A DNA stretch of 64,000 nt from BAIKAL-G1 sp943369525 (lineage in GTDB: Bacteria > Cyanobacteriota > Cyanobacteriia > PCC-6307 > Cyanobiaceae). The DNA lies in assembly GCA_943369525.1 (NCBI GenBank), contig CALRNL020000008.1, positions 1 to 64,000 on the forward strand, written 5' to 3'. The position numbers were made by a program, and so were the translations under genes. How positions within the stretch are numbered: the stretch's first letter is position 1; each line of letters begins with the position of its first letter. A model generated the notes under the pieces. The model was not told the origin of the DNA. It was given only the letters and a program-made list of their open reading frames with translations, and did no database searches. Of the stretch, positions 60,601 through 64,000 are shown in pieces.

Positions 60601-63600
60601 TATGGCATCATGCTGGCTGCTGGTAGCCAATCAACCAGCATTGCCCTCAGCTCCATTGATAACAAGATCGCCCAGGGTGATCGCACGGTTCGTTTAGATG
60701 TGTTGCCCTCAGCTAGTTATGGCATCTCTGGCAATTCGAGCTCCACGTACACACTCACTGACAACGATGAGGCCGGTCTCGATCTGGCTGTGCTGGTCAA
60801 AAGGCAGGTTGATTCGACGGCCACTACCATTTGGAGCCCCCTGGCCAGCGATAATTATAAAATCACGACATCAGAATCTGACATTCAAGGAAGTTCGATC
60901 ACCCGGCAGACGATTGGAGTTCGGCTCAAGAGTCAACCCTTAGCAACGGTTACGTTGCAGATCCCTGCTACTTTGAGTCAGGCCATCCATGTCTATAACG
61001 CTGGCACCACAACACCCTTTACGAGCTTAACGTTTACGCCGGGGGATTGGTCTACCTACAAAATGATCGATGTGGTCGGTCGCGACGACGGTCAAGCGGC
61101 GGGGGATCGCACAACCAACCTTAGCTTTAGCCTGGCCAATAGCATTGATACGGTCTATCAAACCATCAATAGCGGCGTTGATGTGGTGACGATCAACGCT
61201 GATACCTTGGCGATCCCAACCGGCCAGGCCGCCGCCGCCGAAAGCACTGGCACCGTGGCCTTCCTGAGCACGACGCCAGGGGGCTCGATTGGGGAAGTGG
61301 GATCCCTAATGCTGGACGGTAGCAGCACGGGCTACGCCACGTTACCGTCAAAATCGATTGGCGGGGGCCCCCTAACCTTTGAAACCTGGGTCAACCTCAA
61401 GAGCCATAGCACTTGGTCGCGCATCATTGATCTGGGCAATGGCCCAGGCAATAACAACATCATGATGGGACTTACCAATGACACCGGCAATCTTTTCTTT
61501 CAAGTGATCGATGGCAGCGGTGCCACCACCGTTCACATCAATCCATCGGTGCAGGTTCCCCTCAATCAATGGAATCACATCGCTGCCACGATTGACAGCG
61601 ATCGCACAACCAAGCTCTATCTCAATGGTGTCGTTATTGGCTCCGCTGTAGCCTCGGCCCTGCCGCCTGTGACGACCCGCAGCAATAACTACATTGGCCG
61701 TAGCAACTGGCAAGCCGATGCCAACCTCAATGGTTCGATTCGCGATTTAAGACTCTATAGCGCCTCTAGAACCCAGAGCCAGATCATTGAAGATAGCAGA
61801 TCTGCTGTCAATACAGCCGACTCAACGCTCACCTACGCCTACGGATTCAATGGTAACGCCACGAGTTCGCGCCCGGGCGATCTAGACGTTACCCGGTTTT
61901 CGGGTGCCAGCTTGCAAGGCGGAGGAGCTAGCGGTCTCAACTTTAATGGTTCAACTGCACAATACGCCTCCCTGACTCCCAAAACCTTGGGCGGACCACT
62001 CACAATGGAGGCGTGGGTCAATGTCAAACAATACACCAACTGGCCAAGCATTATTGATCTTGGCAATGGAGTCGGCGTCAACCAAATCATCCTCATGATG
62101 CATGAGGCCACAGGCAAGCCAAGATTTTTGATTCAAAATGCAGCTGGGAACAACCTATTAGATGTGATCTCAAGTGTGCCATTACAACTCAACCAATGGG
62201 CCCATGTGGCCGCCACAATAGACGCAAATAAGCTGGCCACAATCTATGTGAATGGGGTTTCTGTTGCAACTGGCACTGCTACAGCATTACCGGAAACCCT
62301 AAGCCGCTCGAGTAATTTGATTGGCAAAGCCAGTAGGAGCTGGCATGATAATTTTAATGGCACCATTCGCGATGTGCGCGTCTATTCAGCGGCTCGCACT
62401 GTTGAACAAATTAATGCAGATCGTTTCAACGCCATCAGTGCTGATAGTTCGTTGGTGTATGGCTATGATTTTGTGAATTCTGCGGTCAGTGCCACCAATC
62501 CCAGCGAAGTTGCCACCATCGTTGGCAGCACCTTTGGTGCTAGCAATGGCAATACGGGCAGTCAAACGTTCACGGTGTCGCTTAAGCAGCCCAGGTCTAC
62601 TCCCACCCAGGTTTATTTCCAATTAGATGGCAATACAAAAGCACGGGTTGGTAGTGATATCAACATCAATGAGTCCTCCCGTGCGCTGGGCTCTGCCACC
62701 AATGGCCTCAATCAATTCGTTTTTGACAACTACATTCAACAAGCGTCAACCGATAGCCTGCCAGTTTCGTTTAGTCGCACCCAGCTTGATGCCAATGGCA
62801 TCAATGAAACCTATGCAGCAACCTATGCAAATGCTGGGTCACCCCTAAATTACGGAGTGCGATGGACCGGCTTTGTTTATATTCCAAACGATGGTCGATA
62901 CATCTTTAAGAGCAGGGCTGATGGTGGCGTTCGCCTCACGATTAACAATCAATTGCTGATTAATCGTTGGCACGATGTGGCCACATCGCCAAGCAATCCA
63001 GCAGCCAATTACTTCTCTGATGAGATCGTGCTGGAGGGGGGCAGCTATGTACCGATTGTCTATGATTACTACGACACCAATACAAGTACAAACAGAAGCA
63101 GTATTGCCCAGCTCTCCTGGCAGCGGCCCAATCCTTCGGGAGTGGGCACAACCAACGAGCTGATCCCTGCCAATTTCTTTAGCGTTAATGGCCTCGATTC
63201 AGTGTTGATTCCGGCCAATAGCACCAGCGCCAGTTTTACTGTCAACACAGTAGACAACCTGGTTGCTGAGAAAAACGGCGACATCTCCTTTTCGTTGCTC
63301 TCCAATCCCGGCATAAGAATCAAGGCCGGAACTGCCACCCAGGCCGGTGGCCTAACCACGATCAAACTCAAACTTGATGGGGCCTATCAAGATTCCCTCA
63401 CCATACCCAGTGGCACCACACTGCAATTCCGCAATGACAATGATCAGGCTAACGGAAGTGTCGTTAATACCCTAACACTGACATCGGCTGCAACCTTATA
63501 CAATGGCTTTGAGGTTGACGTTACGGGTAGCCACGGCAATAGTAATGCGTTCACCACAAGTCTGGTGTCCGCCTATCGGCAGGAGAGCTACCGTCCCAAT

Positions 63601-64000
63601 CTCAATATTGTCACGACCACCGATTTTAGCAATGTTGGCCTGACCCGGACGCTGTTTTCTAATTACACCGACACATCTAAAAATCTTTCTACATTAGTAC
63701 CGTCATCATCCTCCACTGACAGCAATGGCATCAATGAAACCGATGCCACCATGTCACCCCTCTCCCCAACCGATAATTTTGCCGCCCGCTGGACGGGCTA
63801 TATTAAAATCCCCAGTACGGGTACCTATACCTTCCACACAGTGGCCGACAATGGGGTTCGCCTGTTTGTTAATGGTAACACCCTAATTGATAACTGGACC
63901 AACTCATCGCAGCGGACGCTTAATTCCACCTCGCAAAATTACACCCAGGGACAGCTTGTTGCTGTCACCATGGATTATTACTCCAGCACTGGCACATCCA
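54631..64000 (+). CDS. Giant C-type lectin / LamG / PA14 repeat protein (3' end outside window)
   Basis: The frame is open from ATG 54631 (TGA two codons upstream) to the window end, at least 3,123 codons. Order: a cysteine-free C-type lectin fold (residues 1-150; 'GYLATVTSQGENDFI', 'WKTGPEAGLVFWDNW', 'GKWDDL'); a Calx-beta-like region (about 155-300; 'TLGVDYTVSYSNG'); PA14 (about 300-445; 'RWQAYVKIPTTGQYVF'); seven LamG/concanavalin-like modules (about 56.1-56.6, 56.9-57.4, 58.2-58.7, 59.3-59.8, 60.0-60.5, 61.3-61.8, 61.9-62.4 kb; 'TIESWVKVNSYSNW', 'EWTHVAATID', 'IDELRIYNTAR'); and two further PA14 modules (62.8-63.2 kb and 63.7 kb to the end). No signal peptide or Shine-Dalgarno site is visible, so type I secretion with a C-terminal signal beyond the window is likely. 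It should bind glycans. GC is lower than in the core. Confidence 0.9.
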   Translation, partial: MAPTVYWGNGHYYEWVDASWYFGSAQYYAGIRTHQGLQGYLATVTSQGENDFIRERSNNNAAIGGNAYLGAQWIGSYRKWEWKTGPEAGLVFWDNWTAVPNVYSNWQSAGPNGDGGSGSPDAMQMYANRGSDTGKWDDLGQQRDYITEYGWSGPQFTVGLTGTPINGIENSNAARFTITANKYVPNDYYDVRNTDGNTNALINIPLTFGGTATLGVDYTVSYSNGLGGNGSNAYIKNGSSVDVIITPINDTTWESTKDVTINISDNDVNNDTYAIAQGATTFQRAILSDDEPVLTIGNSLRKSIYFPYNDSNVSLDSLTADYTTFDATINASSAEFHAEGLVDNFAVRWQAYVKIPTTGQYVFTARGDDGMRLKVNNNQVINQWQVQGATSYNSTPIQLTAGSWVPVQLDYYQGNGGKEVSLSWTRPNPNGGAAITELIPATAFAPYLPAQPTGSVSEGSRTADTIAPGFAIYSNRQTTNLDVKAAIASTGGATYSSQSSQMATFNNASRNALQLNGSTYLNVGNPSKLQLSTGTIEAWIKTSDAGSGDRNIFGKGECFELKLVNNKLTLYNFQGGVQTVIQPDLYLNDNRWHHVALAYGAGSASVYVDGKQVGNNSYTYNSPSPAANNVTIGGWSNYSQPTNASFDEVRIWNRKLTGDEIKNYNTYPLDQGNLPAGLVAYFPMDEGSGSTVFDKTANPSNASIIGTANWAGPVQASANNQGFAQLGGSQTRVGDNYKLFANETNANSGDGPLGGTGLSSLFITTSAQPGQNFLSLNGTNQYATLPQKTFGGSLTIESWVKVNSYSNWSRIIDLGNGAGQHNIILGQLASTGRLFFHVYDGSGNRLVDLEPPTQIPLNEWTHVAATIDAQRNVKLYMNGAVIGTAVASGLPAIMQRSNNYVGRSNWGGDNAFLNGSIDELRIYNTARSADTISNDRFNTVNPGDPSLVYAYNFSNDSSSLTTGSAISRFNGASLASSSAADGSAAAHTLWLRVLNDTYAKPNQQIQLDLVDNAYGITADGYRIVGGSNSLTINDNAPVVSILSKVDPTEGSLGYVDLSFDRPVLSPTGLKIKYTLSGSATPGQDYLYPTARLNTDSNSTNYEAQNIVYFAPDSTGGRIYLPGVEDAVAEGLETIQFSLVDNAEANNQGFTYTSYAIAANASQISVNLKDSGYYAPGVAITAPGKTGTAALRLNGSSDRLRTSISEAASGVSREIVFRTSSANGGLYQLDASATSNFLGLYLQNGNLVSKLGPSSQLSTSNRNYADGNWHRALVTLGSNGGHRLYVDGQLVASSASQTTATGGPFSSSFVGFNGNGGSTGSYFNGDIRSLRNWDQELTPNQASGLPTALPAAKNWLDFNSNRIVDYTAAAGSLASSLVVEGSLQTVPTTVVRATSSNTAAVQLKLTSQPTATVTMVITASNATVASGASLTFTASNWDTAQTVNLSAISASQLASMTATASSSDGNYNRTSTLSVLPFGWSGSQQLDLVEGGPVVAIVPVASIAATNNSQEGLSVKSGFDLVLSAPIAAGGGELLFTLNQGLTGNSIAKVDPSGQGSMLSGGILQLNSATNGYATLPTKSIGGALTIESWVKVNSYSNWSRIIDLGNGAGQHNIVLGQLASTGRLFFHVYDGSNRIATLEPQTQIPLNEWTHVAATIDDQRNVKLYLDGSVIGTALASSLPPTIQRTNNYVGRSNWNGDDYLNGSLSDLRVYSGARTAQQISADRYSMLDSSDSTLSYAYSFNNTANSSLSGSTNAAPTLLGGAAIVPGPDLNVNVDNTYRPLQFSGASGQSLDLPNNAIGGDLSIETWVCLNSHANNATVIDIGSGVSSDNIILGFDGASGRPVFKLFKNSVKILELVASTSALPLNQWTHLAATITSNKLATIYINGVAVATGTASDSVADATRSKTRVGNSFGSSAPLNGSLRDLAIYNYSRSAEQVKADQYTNPHQGMLAADRPVWTYALNNSSLSRFSSTATGESLVNGSFATNPTYGIMLAAGSQSTSIALSSIDNKIAQGDRTVRLDVLPSASYGISGNSSSTYTLTDNDEAGLDLAVLVKRQVDSTATTIWSPLASDNYKITTSESDIQGSSITRQTIGVRLKSQPLATVTLQIPATLSQAIHVYNAGTTTPFTSLTFTPGDWSTYKMIDVVGRDDGQAAGDRTTNLSFSLANSIDTVYQTINSGVDVVTINADTLAIPTGQAAAAESTGTVAFLSTTPGGSIGEVGSLMLDGSSTGYATLPSKSIGGGPLTFETWVNLKSHSTWSRIIDLGNGPGNNNIMMGLTNDTGNLFFQVIDGSGATTVHINPSVQVPLNQWNHIAATIDSDRTTKLYLNGVVIGSAVASALPPVTTRSNNYIGRSNWQADANLNGSIRDLRLYSASRTQSQIIEDSRSAVNTADSTLTYAYGFNGNATSSRPGDLDVTRFSGASLQGGGASGLNFNGSTAQYASLTPKTLGGPLTMEAWVNVKQYTNWPSIIDLGNGVGVNQIILMMHEATGKPRFLIQNAAGNNLLDVISSVPLQLNQWAHVAATIDANKLATIYVNGVSVATGTATALPETLSRSSNLIGKASRSWHDNFNGTIRDVRVYSAARTVEQINADRFNAISADSSLVYGYDFVNSAVSATNPSEVATIVGSTFGASNGNTGSQTFTVSLKQPRSTPTQVYFQLDGNTKARVGSDININESSRALGSATNGLNQFVFDNYIQQASTDSLPVSFSRTQLDANGINETYAATYANAGSPLNYGVRWTGFVYIPNDGRYIFKSRADGGVRLTINNQLLINRWHDVATSPSNPAANYFSDEIVLEGGSYVPIVYDYYDTNTSTNRSSIAQLSWQRPNPSGVGTTNELIPANFFSVNGLDSVLIPANSTSASFTVNTVDNLVAEKNGDISFSLLSNPGIRIKAGTATQAGGLTTIKLKLDGAYQDSLTIPSGTTLQFRNDNDQANGSVVNTLTLTSAATLYNGFEVDVTGSHGNSNAFTTSLVSAYRQESYRPNLNIVTTTDFSNVGLTRTLFSNYTDTSKNLSTLVPSSSSTDSNGINETDATMSPLSPTDNFAARWTGYIKIPSTGTYTFHTVADNGVRLFVNGNTLIDNWTNSSQRTLNSTSQNYTQGQLVAVTMDYYSSTGTS
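57016..57146 (+). repeat. LamG-module DNA repeat, copy 1
   Basis: These 131 bases match 59386-59516 with a single difference (A at 57100 versus G at 59470). Similarity continues less strictly on both sides through the rest of the LamG module. Offset is 2,370 bases, exactly 790 codons. Confidence 0.9.
59386..59516 (+). repeat. LamG-module DNA repeat, copy 2
   Basis: Second copy of the 131-base stretch at 57016-57146, with one base different. The other LamG modules in the gene (for example near 60.05 and 61.4 kb) are similar in protein but not in DNA, so this pair was copied or converted recently. Confidence 0.9.

Overview
The window looks like a stretch of a high-GC picocyanobacterial chromosome (Synechococcus/Cyanobium type). 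Support seen in the sequence: photosynthesis-linked genes (PsbP/CyanoP, PsbY, Ycf54, CrtH, two high-light-inducible proteins), several families I know only from cyanobacteria, a glycine-rich RRM protein, and repeated copies of the octamer GCGATCGC (HIP1) in many genes. The core (about 6.7-53 kb) is very GC-rich, so most long reading frames on the opposite strand are shadows. The two ends are giant secreted-type repeat proteins, and the right one is visibly less GC-rich than the core.

Layout. 1-6.4 kb: 3' part of a giant Ig-like repeat protein ending in a DUF4114-like domain. 6.7-10.9 kb: GH116 glucosidase, exported DUF3122 protein and ribD, packed head to tail. 11.2-13.7 kb: a lower-GC methyltransferase, then lipA and recR. 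13.8-16.5 kb: CyanoP lipoprotein, an FAD oxidoreductase, an MgtC-like membrane protein and a DUF6737-like protein. 16.8-24.6 kb (mostly minus strand): LCP-family protein, ABC exporter, glycine-rich RNA-binding protein, DEAD-box helicase, cupin. 25.3-35.1 kb: a complete recC-recB-recD operon joined by ATGA overlaps. 35.2-42.7 kb: PPP-type phosphatase, Nif11-like protein, ycf54-pdxJ, plsC, bolA-grx pair, DUF6761-like protein, an OmpR-type regulator with a degenerate receiver, and two small overlapping genes. 43-49.5 kb: glutamate decarboxylase, a MarC-family membrane protein, the psbY-trmFO-crtH group, a gamma-type carbonic anhydrase homologue and tRNA-Lys(UUU). 49.8-53.3 kb: small cyanobacterial proteins, an FMN-binding oxidase-family protein, an exported Mn-type superoxide dismutase and two HLIPs. 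53.5-64 kb: a LuxR-type regulator facing away from a giant (>3,100 codons, cut by the window) C-type-lectin/LamG/PA14 protein.

How genes work together. bolA and the CGFS glutaredoxin form the usual iron-sulfur trafficking pair. ycf54 supports the chlorophyll cyclase step and overlaps pdxJ. RecBCD and RecR cover double-strand-break and gap repair. HLIPs, exported SOD and CrtH fit light and oxidative stress protection.

Most unusual points: (i) the giant lectin/LamG/PA14 protein with a divergent regulator and GACCAT-based palindromes close to both genes; (ii) a near-exact 131-bp duplication between two of its LamG modules; (iii) two transcription regulators whose receiver domains lack the phospho-acceptor aspartate; (iv) many unrelated short tandem repeats, usually 3-4 copies of 14-19 bp, in gaps between genes and also in frame inside coding regions; (v) a perfect 28-bp inverted repeat ahead of the ABC exporter. 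I found no CRISPR array, prophage, transposase or complete mobile element.
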